Shown piece by piece: positions 1 through 12,764 of a stretch of 64,000 nt of DNA. The stretch covers positions 46,291 through 110,290 of the forward strand of contig NW_003546460.1 in the NCBI RefSeq assembly GCF_000090795.2, written 5' to 3'. The first letter of the stretch is position 1. Every line of letters begins with the position of its first letter. The notes beneath the pieces are model-generated. The model was not told the DNA's origin, made no database searches, and saw nothing but the letters and a program-made list of their open reading frames with translations. The position numbers were made by a program, and so were the translations under genes. The DNA is from Amphimedon queenslandica (taxonomy: Eukaryota; Porifera; Demospongiae; Haplosclerida; Niphatidae).

Positions 1-3000
1 GTGTCTGATAATCAATGGGACGTGAATGATGCCAATGTTGTATGCTATCAGCTTGGGTTTGGAGGAGGAAGTAGGTTACATAATGTGAAATTATTATCAT
101 CATTGTTATTATTGTTGTTATATTAATATTTTAGATGCATTGGCAATTCTTAATAATCAATATGGTAAACCCAACATGACCATTCACATCAGAAACGTGG
201 CATGTCTTGGAAATGAAACCTTCCTTGACAACTGCACTAAGATAAAAAACTCACTGTCAAGTGGCTCATCACAACTAGCCAGCACCAGTGTGGCTGGGGT
301 GGACTGTCTTTTTGATACTCCAACTGATCCTCCTTGTATCCAGAGACCTGTTCTTTATGATTCTTTTGGTTCTGAATGTACTAATGGATCTGTGAGACTG
401 CAGGGTGGATCATCATCTGAGGGTAGAGTAGAGTACTGTCACAATGGCTATTGGTCACCATTCTGTAAGATGGACCCTATGGTAGCTAAAGTGGCTTGTA
501 TGCAATTGGGATTCACACAATATTCATGTAAGTATAGTCAAAAATGATTTAAATACTTATTTATTTATTTATTTATTTTAGGGGGTGCTATTCTAGAGGG
601 TGGAGAGTTTGTTAGTGGAAGGAACATTAGTTTATTTGATAATATAACTTGCACTGGATCAGAGACTTCACTATCTCAATGTGCAGTTGCTGAAAACACT
701 GACTGCACTCCTTTCTGTCGGTATAATCTTGGACTAAGGTGCTTCAATCCTGGCTCCTGTACTAATGGAGCACTGAGACTAGCTGATGGTGTCATTGATA
801 ATGAGGGAAGAGTAGAAGTGTGTGTTAATGGAGTATGGGGAGCTGTCTGTGATCAAGGATTTGATGTAACTGATGCTCATGTTGTATGCCAACAACTGGG
901 TCACCCTGAACTAGGTATTAAATAATAATTATAACAATAGCAATTTTATATTTCTTTTATTTCAGAGCCTATTGTTTTTGCTAATTCTGCATTTGGTCCT
1001 GGTCAGTATCCAATAGTGTACAATGATGTGGCTTGTGGTGGATATGAGAATTCACTCAGTGACTGTAACAAGCAGACCTACACCGCCTGCTCTAGATACA
1101 ACACTGCTGGAGTGCTTTGTGGATATGGTACCCAAAAATGACATTAAAATGATCTTTATTGAATATTTTTAGATTGTCGTGATGGTGATGTGCGTCTAGT
1201 TGGTGGTAGTGTGGCTAATGAAGGAACTGTTGAAATATGTTTTAATAATCTCTGGGGTACTGTCAATGAGGCTGGCTGGGGAGATGATGCAGCTGGCATA
1301 CTTTGCTATCAATTAGGATTTGAAAAAGAAGGTACAAGAGCTGCCTCTTTATTTATTATTATCATCATCATTATTATTATTACAGGTAGTCAAGCTTCCT
1401 CTGATTTCCCCAAGCCATCACTGACAGTTCACTATGGTGACTTCTCCTGCACTGGGTCTGAGATGTCAATCACTGACTGTTCATATACAACATACTCACT
1501 GTATGAAGGGAAGTCTATTTCACAGCAGGCAACAGCAGTGGGTGGTGTTAGATGCAATCGTTGTTCAGTACCAGTTCCCCCCACTAATAATGATGGATGC
1601 TCTGATGGTGAGCTTAGACTGACTGGAGGTCAGGAAAGTGGAGTACAAGAAGGAAGACTGCAGTATTGTGTTCAGGGATCCTGGTCTGACTTCTGCTATC
1701 TTGGATCCAATGAAGCTAGTGTAGCATGTAGGCAGCTTGGATTTGCTGATATTGATGGTAAGAGTTTGCAGTTTTGCACCTTGAGCTAACGCCCACACAC
1801 TCAATTAGCACCTTGAGCTAACGCCCACACACAATTACTACAGCTAACATAAATTAGTAATTATTATTCTTTATTTCTTATTATTATTATAGTATCTGTT
1901 GTCTTCACTGATGGAAGGTTTGGTAGTGGTGCTACTACTAGTCTCTTTACTCATTTCAATTGCTCTCAGGGTGTATCACAATTCCTTGAGTGTCAACTTG
2001 ATTCATGTCCTTCAACATGTCCACAGGCACTAGGACTTAGGTGTTATGGTAAATATAGACTTCTTACAATTATTATTATATAAATATTACTAATTATTCA
2101 CACAAACAGAGGAGACTAATTGTGCTGAAGGAGAGACAAGGCTAGTTGGAGGATCATTTGATACTGAAGGAAGAGTTGAAGTTTGTCATAAAGGAATTTG
2201 GGGCTCGGTCTGTGCCACTGGATTTGATACAACTGATGCTCATGTGGCTTGCAAGGAAGTTGGAGTGGGACCATCAGGTAAGAAATAGACTTACATACAT
2301 ATTGATATACTGGTAACTATAGCCCATGGTTTTTTTCCAAAAAATGACTTAAAAATCACTCCCAATTTTTATTACATTTTCTGATACATATTGATGTACT
2401 TATGCTATGTAGAAAGTTAGAGCCAATTCTGACTTCAATTTTCTGAGTTACGGCCATTTAAAAAAATGGGCCAAAATCTGAAAAATCCCTGTACTATAGC
2501 CCATGGTTATTTCCAAAAAATGGCTCTGGAATCACCCCCAATTTTTATTACTTTTTCTGATACATACTGGTGTACTTAATCATTGGAATCTATTTTCAGA
2601 GCCGATTGTGTACAATAATTCTTATTTTGGTGATGGAGATGTTGCTATTGTTCTGTCTGACCTTCAATGCAATGGATACGAGAGGAGTATTGTCGATTGT
2701 AATCCAAAGGAGTTTGGATCATTTGAATGTTCACGTAGTGCTGTAGTGGGCGTGAGGTGTCAAGACAGTAAGCAAACGAATAATTGTTGTTATTATTATT
2801 TATTTTATTATTTATATTTATTTATTTATTATTATTTTTAAGGGTGCTCAACTGGAGATGTTCAGTTGGTTAATGACAGAAACTTAACAAGTGAGGGGAC
2901 AGTCCTTGTATGCTACGACAATACCTGGGGTCTCATTACGGACAATGACTGGGGCAAACAAAATGCTGATGTTGTCTGCAAGCAACTTTATTATACCAAT

Positions 3001-3568
3001 GGTGAGTAATTCAAAATTATAACTATTACTACTAATAAACAATCATTTCTATAGGAGGTGAAGCTGTGCTTGGTTCATACTATGGCAAACCAAATAAAAC
3101 AATCATTTACAATAACGTAGCCTGCACTGGGAGCGAGTCCAGTATTGTTGATTGTACCAATGACCCATTGTCAGTTGATGATGCAAGGGCTATATTTGCA
3201 AGTGTCAATGTTGCTGGTGTGAGATGTGCAATGAATACCACGTCACCTCCAACCGATCTGCTGTCAGGAAGTGTATCTTCTACCAGTGCTTCTGTTGGTT
3301 TAGCCATTGCTCTCATTATACTGATAGCATCAATCGTGATCACAGTCATGTAAGTACAATATGGTCTTTATTATTATTATTATTTATATTTTATTGTAGT
3401 TTGATTATTTATGTCCTCTTTAAGAAGAGCAGGGTGGGTAAATCCACTGTGATGAGACAGTCTAGAGTGATGATGTCTGGTGTTGAGAATCCTGGTGCTG
3501 GTCTAGAAGATGATGATGATGAGTTCAATACTGCAGAAAAGGAAGCATACCTGAGAGAGTTCAAATAA
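1..3568 (+). CDS. Multi-SRCR-domain single-pass membrane protein (5' end outside window)
   Basis: Scavenger receptor cysteine-rich proteins are secreted or cell-surface proteins for ligand binding, adhesion or innate recognition. About seven SRCR domains are visible, the first cut by the window edge. Each is split over two exons: one with G-x-V-R/E-V-C and a W-G-x-V/W-S-x-F-C-type core ending in VCxQLG, the next with N-x-x-C-x-G-x-E-x-S-[LI]-x-x-C and GVRC. Exon blocks lie near 1-75, 135-530, 581-915, 966-1125, 1173-1330, 1386-1758, 1892-2048, 2110-2277, 2600-2768, 2842-3000, 3055-3350 and 3400-3568. A hydrophobic segment (about 3295-3350, continuing at 3400) is the TM helix. The roughly 45-residue tail is basic, then has four consecutive Asp before EFNTAEKEAY. 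It ends in TAA at 3566-3568, tail-to-tail with the next gene. SRCR assignment is firm; ligand and orthology are unknown. Confidence 0.87.
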
Positions 3569-4030
3569 ACTTTTATATACACATAGTATATATACATCCA
3601 CACACATATATATGCATAGTAGATCAAGCTATAGCTGCTGCCATTTATAACGATTATTGTTTTTTATGAGCTATTTTTATATTTATTACTTTTATTGTTA
3701 TATAATAATATGATTGGTCATGAGGTTGTCAGGGCTGGTTATTCATAGAGATGTTATTGTTCAGTACTGGCTGCATGCTAAACATGTGCAGAATACTTAT
3801 GAATATCTTTAATGATAACACTGCTCATGAATAAAGGACTGCAAAGTAGGGTGGAGTCTTTATAATAATAAAAAATTATTTTTAACAGGAAACAATAATA
3901 ATAATAACAGCTGTGTGCTTAAAAAATGCTGCAATAGTATTAAAAGGTATGATGCATGAGGTATAAAAACAAAATTCTAAATAAAGAATGTTATATTTTG
4001 CTATATAATTTAAACTAATTATAAGGATTT
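3569..4030. other. Convergent intergenic region
   Basis: AT-rich 3' flank between two convergent genes. ATAAA-type polyadenylation-like motifs occur on both strands (for example gaataaagg near 3829). No coding potential seen. Confidence 0.6.
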
Positions 4031-6877
4031 TTACATTTCAGAGACCTCAACTGTTCGAGCTATTGCTTCTCTTCCTGGGCCTCTCATTTGGAAGTCTGTT
4101 CGTTCATGAGGGACTCGTATTGACTTCATCGTTTTCCTTCTTTCTCTCAATTCCCTCAGCTCCTCTTCGATTTCTTTTTGACGCAAAACCAAACTCTTGA
4201 ATTTCTTTCTGAGAGTTATACCAGACTTGTACTGATCCCAGAGCTTGTAGCAAAAAGCAACTACATGCAAGAAATAAATAAATATGCTATTTGATAGATG
4301 AGTTCATATCTTACTTAGTAATGCAATAATTAATACGATTATTAGTACACTGACTCCAAAAGCAACTGATAGCCCAATGATGACAGCTTCACGAAGTGCT
4401 GTAAAAATTATAAATAGAATTAATAAAAAGATTAATGATAACACTTACAAAATAAATCTTCAGTCGTAGCAAACATGATAAAAGAAGGTCCAAGGACACT
4501 AGTCCTCTCACTTTCTTTATAATATACAACTACAGTTGCATTATAATCAGTAGTAGACAGTAGATCACTCAATGTGATGGATACTGAGGCACTGTTGTTT
4601 GGATAAGATACAGTTCTAGTGTAACCAAATGAAGGTTCATTGCGATAGGTAACAGTAACATTCTCTACTGATGACCTAAGACATTCTGTTATAGTAACAG
4701 AGAGTGTTACTGAATCTCCATCCACTGCTCTAGTAGACACAGTTAATGTCAATGGAGTACCTCCTAAAAGAAAGAGAGAGGAGATAAGAATGTCCCATGA
4801 GGATTATCTTACTAAAAATCTCTGAATCAGATCTGTCACTAGAATCAACATCATTTACTGCACTCACAGTAACTGCTGATGCACCACAAGATGGTACAGT
4901 AAGTGTACTATTACTTACTGAACCATCAACTGTATAAACAGTCCTTATAACTCCAGATACTATTATAGTATGACTAGTGACTGGAGACTGTAGGCAATCT
5001 GTCATTACACCAGGCTAAAGATATAAAGTCATAGATATTAATGGTAGAATGAAATAGCTAACCTCCCATCTAACGGATATAGTGGCAATTGATGCATTAC
5101 TGCGATCAGAAAGAAGGTCTAATCCTTGCAGTGTTGGTACAGAAGGCTCTAAACATTGATCAGTAAATAATAGCAATCAAATACATTATTATTAATGACT
5201 AACTTTGTCTAATAATGGTCCTTTGAAATGACACTGGATTACTACTACCAGCACAGTTAACTGAAACCACTGATAAGGTATATAGTTCATTACTGGTCAG
5301 TCCTGTTAAACTGGTATTGAATCCATTAACAATGTAGTCCATTTGAGTATTTTGAGCAGTTACGGACACTAAATAATGATCCAGTTGTGGTGTGTCAATT
5401 GAATTGATAGTATCAGTCCAATTTAATGAAATACTTTCATAGCAAACCTCTGACACATTGACTGATGATACTGGAACAGGAGGACCTGCCAATTAATAAA
5501 TAATACTCATAACTCATTTGGAATCATCTAATATAGTAAAATACATGCATTAAAATTGTAATAGAAATGGTAAAATCTCTTCTTTTCATTTTTGGTAAAA
5601 TTTGAAGTCCCTGTACTAGGAACTTTGTCCTAATTTTGGAGCAACTTTATATTTGTTGTGAATTTACATTAGATTAGTTTGTTGTGATTCTTTGAAATAA
5701 GTTGTCCAAATGAATACTGTTTATTTAACTAAACACTGATGCAACAATGTGATACTTTTGCCTTTTAAGTCCAACTTTTGTAAACATGATATAACTTATT
5801 ACTGTGACCCTTCACCACTATACATTACTAACTCTCACCCTCTCTCCTCTCTTTTATTTAGATAAAGCAGTGATCAGCGACAGATAAAGATAATAAAAGA
5901 TAAATCTTACTTCTAACGGCAACTTCTATTGCAGAACTAAGTCTATTAAGTCCATTTGTGACATTAGTGTGACAAGACAGTGTGAAATTAGTAACAGGAG
6001 AACTGATGGTTGCAGTTGATTCAATTTCCAGTGACAATATGGTTACATTAGTAACTACTAGTTCAAAGTCTCCTAAGGTTTTCATCTCTCCAAAGCTAGT
6101 CAGAGAAATGCTTTGTCCATCGTCCAGTTCCCAGACCAATATACCAGTAGTGGAGCGGCAACTAAAGGTAATGGGGTCATTAGGACATATTGTTATATTA
6201 CTGGAATTACTAGTGACATTCTGTATCATATAAACTATAAAATAAGAAAAAATAACAAATAATACTAATTGATGCTTTAATGCTTCTACTTACCTTGTGG
6301 ATCAACTGGTTTAATAATTATATCAATGGTTTCAATGTTACCATCATTATCACTACAAGTTAATGAAGTATTGGATGAAGAAACTGCTGTTGCTGTTGAC
6401 GATATTGATGATTCATTGATATTTAAAAGCATCAAACTAAAATCACCAAGTGTAGCAGCTTGCTGAGAACCATTGTTGATAACTGAACTACCACCATCAC
6501 CTATCCACTGTATAAAGCCAGAACCAGTAATTACACATGTTATCTGTATTGTAATCCCAGGGAAAACGGTAATGCTGTCTTCTACAGTATTAGTGACATT
6601 CTGTGTAAGGATTACTAGAAAATAGAGGGAGGAGAGAAGACAAAAGCAAGTTAGCTTCAGATTTAAATAATAGATTTTCCATTAGCAAATACAATTTATG
6701 CATCATTTCATACCTATACAGCTGTCACTGCAGCTAGATCATGCATGCAAAGAATGTGTCTACTACTACTGACTACTCTACTCCCAGACCCTTTAAGATA
6801 CCTGTTGGACTGACAATAGCAACAAAACAAGAGAGAAATAGCAACAGGAGGACACGAGAGAATGATAAGATCCTCAT
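4031..6877 (-). CDS. Ig-like/FN3 single-pass receptor, short charged tail
   Basis: Predicted cell-surface receptor or adhesion protein. The chosen ATG at 6877 opens a 76-nt exon (6802-6877) encoding a clear signal peptide, MRILSFSRVLLLLFLSC. Two Ig-like exons follow (about 6615-6295 and 6233-5911), each with a C-x(n)-W-x-G/D core and a late Cys. Then come FN3-like exons (about 5485-5205, 5150-5063 with 5010-4815, and 4760-4450). A hydrophobic helix is encoded at about 4400-4312. The cytoplasmic tail (about 4262-4031) is rich in Glu, Arg and Lys, has a likely short coiled coil around QKEIEEELRELRERRK, and ends EVSEM. Many N-x-S/T sequons are present. It lies head-to-head with the receptor at 7057, which has the same Ig then three FN3 order, so the two may be diverged duplicates. 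Exon borders are my estimates from GT-AG sites; function unknown. Confidence 0.75.
5500..5860. repeat. Intronic piece of the dispersed 186-bp repeat family
   Basis: This intron between the Ig and FN3 exons of the minus-strand receptor holds a diverged fragment (about 5555-5650) of the repeat described at 52027: AATGGTAAAATCTCTTCTTT, TTTTTGGTAAAATTTG and CCCTGTACTAGGAACTTTG. Nothing coding is seen in the rest. Confidence 0.5.
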
Positions 6878-7056
6878 AGCTGAGGAGCTCAGGAACTAGA
6901 TCAAGAGACAGAGAGGAAGAAGGACAGTGTTTTCTTGAGTACAAAGTTCAAGTTCATTGTAAATTTGTAAACACCCTTTTCTGAGTCAGCAAGTGCGCTA
7001 ATTAGCTTTTTGTGGGAGCGGCTTGTAGAAATTGACATCATTCATTGGATCTAATC
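6878..7056. promoter_or_regulatory. Bidirectional promoter between two receptor genes
   Basis: Only 179 bp separate the two divergent start codons (6877 minus, 7057 plus), so both promoters must lie here or overlap the genes. No TATA box is obvious. One TGAGTCAGCA (6982-6991) matches the AP-1/CNC-Maf consensus TGASTCAGCA; a single match this short could be chance. Confidence 0.5.
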
Positions 7057-7629
7057 ATGTTTTATTCTCTCTCTGGCTCTGCTCTTTTTTTCTTCCTCTG
7101 TCTTGCTTGTCTGTCCAGTACAGTAACTGGAGCAGGTAAATTATACTTGAATGTTTTATATTATTCAGCTCTCCATTTCTTTTCCCTGTGTTCTCCTCCA
7201 CTGCAGTAACCCTTGTTAAGGAATATGATGACTATGCTTGTCCTAATACTAACGCAGTGATTACATGTACAACTGATACTGGCCAGCTAGTGTGGACCTC
7301 AGGAAGCAATCAAGCCTACAGCACAAGCAGTAATCTCAATGTAGCTCACTCGGTGGGAGACTTCACTGTAAGACTGATCTCAAAATCAGGGAACACACTG
7401 GTATCTACTGCAGTTATAAATGCAACGAGCTCTAATAATGGATCGACTGTTATTTGTGAGGATAGCTTTTCTGCTGGGGGGATGACTGATACTGCTGTTG
7501 TTTTACTAGCTAGTAAGTTAATGATAATAAATTGAAGGGGTTTTATACGCTTGGTCCTCATGGATTGAATCATTTAAAAGATACTGAAAGCATTAGCATT
7601 GTACAGCTATCTAGTTTGTAGAATTACAG

Positions 7630-7666
<37 letters not shown>

Positions 7667-10198
7667 GTGCCTAAAAACCCACATCAGCGGAAACTTTAAT
7701 GCGTAGATGATTTAGCCTAAACCCAAACTTTCAGTCATTAGTCCCTCCATATGATCTATGATGATTTATCAAAGTGTTACCTTTATTTGTAATAACTTGA
7801 CTGCCTTCTGATCTAATCTGTTACTATCTCTGATCTCTCCCCATATAGCAATTCCTAGTCTACCACTGAATTTCATTAATACTACTACAACATATGATAC
7901 TGTTGTATTGAACTGGACTACCCCTACATCATTGGGAGGTGTACCAATAGGTCAGTACAGGGTCACAATATCACCATCACTTCAATCATCTTGTCCTGGG
8001 CAGTGTATGACTACCGGTAATAACACTGAATCTCTTACCATTACTAATCTACAATATGGTGTTACATACACGATCACTGTTGCTGCTAGTAATTGTGCTG
8101 GGATAGGACAATCTCAGACTCTTAATGTCACCATTACTGCAATAGGTAAGTGTTTAGATTATCTAATGTACTGTCACCTTCGCTTACATTGGCCCCAAGA
8201 AAAACAAAAATTCTGTGAAGTAGTTGTTATTCATTGGAGGCCAGTTATAGTTTTTAGAACTGCTGACTTTCATCAGTTCTATATTCTGTTTTCATTGTTC
8301 TTAAAAGTGAAGCATAAACAGACCAAGTTTAAAAAACACTACTTTGTTTATTATTATTATTCCAAATGTTTTGATGTTACTATACCTTGTAAGGTGAGAA
8401 ACAATTAAGTTTATTTATTTAAATTAGAACCTAACCCACCCATTAACTTGGAAGCATGCATGTCTTCAATTCGAGAAGTCAAAGTTACATGGACAGTAAG
8501 TTAACTATTATTATTATTATTGTCATCATTATTATCATCATTTTTAGTGTCCATCATCAATGAATATCCAAAGTCCTCCAATCACTAACTATACAGTTAC
8601 TTTGACTTCACCAGGGCTACAGACTGATACACAATACATACCTCACATTGGCTGTAATCATCCCTATTCACTTACTAGACCAGTTCAAAGTGGATCTCAC
8701 TTATACACAGTATCAGTCACAGCTACTAACAGTGTGGGCGAAAGTACTAACAACCCATACACTAATATATGTAAGTTATTATTTAATTGCTTATCAATGT
8801 TTTGCTATTTCAAAACTGCCTTATATGTACCTGCATGTACATACATGTCTTGTAGTAACAGCTTTATAAATATGTAAAGCATTTGTCAAGTAGTAAATGA
8901 TGCGTAATCATGCAATTCATTCATATGTGACATGGGCACACTTCCTGTACTATAATATTCTATCTATCATTATTATTATTATTATTATTTTAATTTACCT
9001 CAAACTTCCTTTTCAGTTACTACCCCTAACATAAGTGCTGATTCATCTCTGGTTACCACGACAATGGCCCTGATGAGTATAAACATGTCGTGGGCAGTAT
9101 GCCAAGGGATTCCAGCTCAATTTGAAGTGGGTTACTCACTAGATAGCCAATCAGATTCAAGCTCAATATCAGTGACACTGCCTCTTATTGATACATTGTT
9201 TATACCACTGAATGGGCTCAATCCTAACTCTTACTATCGCTCAGAAGTACAGCTAAATGTTGGAGGAGACTTTCCAGTAGTTGATGGACCGTCTTTTACT
9301 ACAAACAAAGAACCCACTCCTAATCAATGTGAGCTGAATATTTAGATGCTACTAGCCCACCCTAAATAATAATAGTGTTTATTACTCAAGCGTTTTGTTT
9401 CTTTTGCTAAATTATAATTGAATTACCAGAATTTAATGCTTATTATACATATTTATAGGTAGCTCATTACTTTATACGGTAACAGAAACAGCATTAGCAA
9501 CTCCTGGTAGTAGTACTACTGGTGACACTTCAAGACAATGTAAGTATTATGATAATTAATGCCATCATGTCTTCTTCATATCACTAGGTGCTAATGAGAG
9601 TAATCTATACCTTGGTATTGGTGTCCTTGCTGCAGTGGCAGCCATTGCAATCATTATTGTAATACTGGTTGCTTGTGTGCTGATTGTAAAATTAAGAAAT
9701 AAAAAGAACCAAGTACCAGTAGGAGATAGAGATTTACAAAGACTCCACACTGATTCATATTCTCATCTTAGCACGTTTACAAGCTCCGAGTCCAAATTAC
9801 TGTCCAGTTCTCCTCAACCAACAGGTGTTGTCCCCGACTCTCCTTGGAACACAATGACAATGATGACTCCTAATGATTCTTATGGACAAAGACCCCCACA
9901 GCCTCTTCCTAATGAAGGAGTTTCAGAATATGCAGAAATACCAAGCTACCACATGCCACCTCATAGTGACATCACTAATAATCCAACTTATACTCAAGTT
10001 GATCTAAATCAAGTTGAACCCAATAAAGCTAATGATGAATATCCTCCTAGTGATAAAGAGAGAATGTCCCCTCCTCCAAGTGGACAGGTTGATAATCCTG
10101 CCTATGGTATGGCAGGTAACCCAGCTCCTTACATAAAACCAGTCAATAGATACGCTGAGAGTCCAATAGCTGACGAGCCTAGTGACGAATATATTTAA
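7057..10198 (+). CDS. Ig/FN3 single-pass receptor with tyrosine-motif cytoplasmic tail
   Basis: Predicted cell-surface signalling receptor. Exon 1 (7057-7135) encodes a signal peptide (MFYSLSGSALFFFLCLACL). One Ig-like exon follows (about 7206-7512, with CTTDTGQLVWTSG and a later Cys). FN3-like modules are on about 7849-8144, 8428-8498 with 8548-8770, and 9016-9329, then a Ser/Thr-rich stalk (about 9460-9540). The last exon (9588-10198) encodes a TM helix (YLGIGVLAAVAAIAIIIVIL) and a roughly 165-residue tail. That tail has two NPxY motifs (NPTY, NPAY), an ITIM-like SEYAEI, a YxxV at TYTQV, and ends DEYI. NPxY motifs bind PTB domains or endocytic adaptors and SxYxxI recruits SH2 proteins in other animals; use here is inference. 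It is divergent from the 4031-6877 receptor and convergent, about 100 bp, with THADA. Confidence 0.8.
7630..7665. repeat. (TA)n dinucleotide repeat
   Basis: An uninterrupted TA run lies in an intron of the Ig/FN3 receptor gene. Confidence 0.9.
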
Positions 10199-10301
10199 CT
10201 AGTTTATGGCGTGTGTATGTGGTACGTCGATCGTTTTGTGAGTGAAAACTTAATTTCTTTTTTGTTTTATTTTTATAAAAATACATATTACAATTAATAA
10301 A

Positions 10302-12055
10302 TTATTGAGGAGTCTCATTAACACGTGACAAAATATAACTGTAATAATTATTCAGGGCAAGATTGTCCAACCACATCTCTTTGGCATCTAAACCATCAAC
10401 AGGTTTAAAATTTGATGTTAGCTTTTGCAACTTATTCTCAGCTAAAGAGCAAGATTCAATATCTAATGTCTCCATTAAAGATTTCAAAGCAACAGAGATG
10501 TGCATTAACAGTTGTGCTGGTTCAATGTACGAGTTAGATCTGTCTTCCTCAAAGAGAAGTGAACTGACAGAACTAGTAGGAATAGGGGTAGACTCAGGAG
10601 AGGGAGAAGAATCAAAATCCAAAGATGAGAGAGAGAGTAATAGTGAAAACGAGGTCAGAGGATCGTAAAGTGTAGCAATAAAGTCAATCAATGATTTGAT
10701 GCATAATTGCTGGCACATTACGAGCTTTGATGAGTCACCATCACCTAAAAATAACAATAATTTAGCAGTTTCTCTAATAATATCATTCTTATTACTTTTA
10801 ATGATATTCTGTTGTACAGTGACTGTCATTGCTGATCTTACTTCAGCCTCAACATCATGCAATAATATAAAGACCATTCTCCAATACAGTACTGAAGAGG
10901 ACTCTATATTGTGCAAAACTGTCCATTTCTGTCCTAACACTTTTGCTACTTCAATTCTGATATCAACAGGTGAACTATCATTGCAATAGCTAAATAAACA
11001 CTCCAACAATGTAGGAAGAGAATCACTAATAGATGAATACAGCAAGTGTTTCAATGCAGTATTGAACCAACTGATAATGGAGACTTTAACGTCCTCTCTA
11101 AAAAATAATAAGAATATAATGTTAATTTTCTCTATCTCTTACCGTAGTGGCTCATTAATTAGCTTTGAAATTCTCTTTTTAAAGAAATCAGGCCAGCTAA
11201 TATCAAGATGCTTGTTTCCTTCATCTTTATACCAGTCCACAGGCAAGCATGATAAAAGATGATAACTCTATACAAGAAAGGTATCAAAAAGACTAATATG
11301 ACTATTATCTTACAAAATGATTATCATTATTAGTCTCTTCAATGGCCTCTGATACAATACTTGTGATTTCTTCATTGCTTAACTTGTCATTGAGTAATCC
11401 TTCTCTTATGGACAAGTACATGTTCTCTGCAAAGGGGTGCAGTTTCCATGACAACAGCGCTACTTTAAGAGGTGACAACAGATCTTCTCGACTACCAAAG
11501 TACTCCTGAAAGACGGAAATATAAGAATACTGATAATTAGAGAACTGGAGTAATATCGAATTGTTATTTTTGTTGTCGTTCAAAGCCAAATCGTCCTGAC
11601 AGATTTTGATCAGTAGAATCAAGGAATCAATGATATGAGATGATAAATGATCCGTTAATGCAGCAGAATCAGTCTGAGATCTTAAGCCAGTGAGACAGAG
11701 TGTGATACAGTGAATGAATAAACCACGGGTTATTAAACATTTATTAATCCTACAAAAAAGAAAAAATTATTTAAAAATAGAATAAATATTTACCTTTTTC
11801 CTATCCATAGTTTCTCTAATAATCCTTTAATTATATTTTTAATTAATGAAACACTAATTAAACCAGCGTTGGCCCCATCAGGCCCTAACAGAACTGATAT
11901 ACTCAGTAACGAACCATGTAACAGGTTCTGGTTACTAAATATAAGTTTAGCTATAATGTCATTGACCACACCCACTACACTGGATGGAGACAAAGTAGGA
12001 AGGAGAGCCTGAGATGCTAAAACACGACATTTCCACACTGGGGATCCAGCTGCCC

Positions 12056-12151
<96 letters not shown>

Positions 12152-12709
12152 GTATGATAATTACTTCAATATGTATGGCTGGAATGGTACCAGTGATATT
12201 TGAGGATTATCATCAAAAAATTGTGATGGAAACAATCGAGAAAGGATCAGCAAAACTGGAAACAAACTTAAAAAAAAAAAAAACAATAATTAAAGTATGT
12301 TAAACTTACCGGTCTCCTTCAGTAAGGTCCAGCCTATTAACGGAAACTTTCAATTTTGCGAGCAAAAACTCGTGGAGCGACAGAAAACGTGTGAAAAACT
12401 CTCTAGTACTCATTTTATTCTCGTCCTGGCCCCTCATGACGCCAAAGACACGTGACACTAAAGCACTGAGCAACAAAGTGCAGGAATTACGAACCTAAAC
12501 AAGAAGAGATAGTGAATGGACTAGTAAGATGATAACTCTTACTGGCCATGATTTAGAGCTAAATCCCTCCAGAGCAATCATTAATGAAGGAGCAATGAAA
12601 GGGACAACAGCTTCGCTTAATTTTGATTCTCTTATTAGACCTCTTAGTATATTAATGGAGTGGATAGCAGCTGTTTGATCGGCCTAATGGAAGGAATAAT
12701 GATATAATG

Positions 12710-12764
<55 letters not shown>

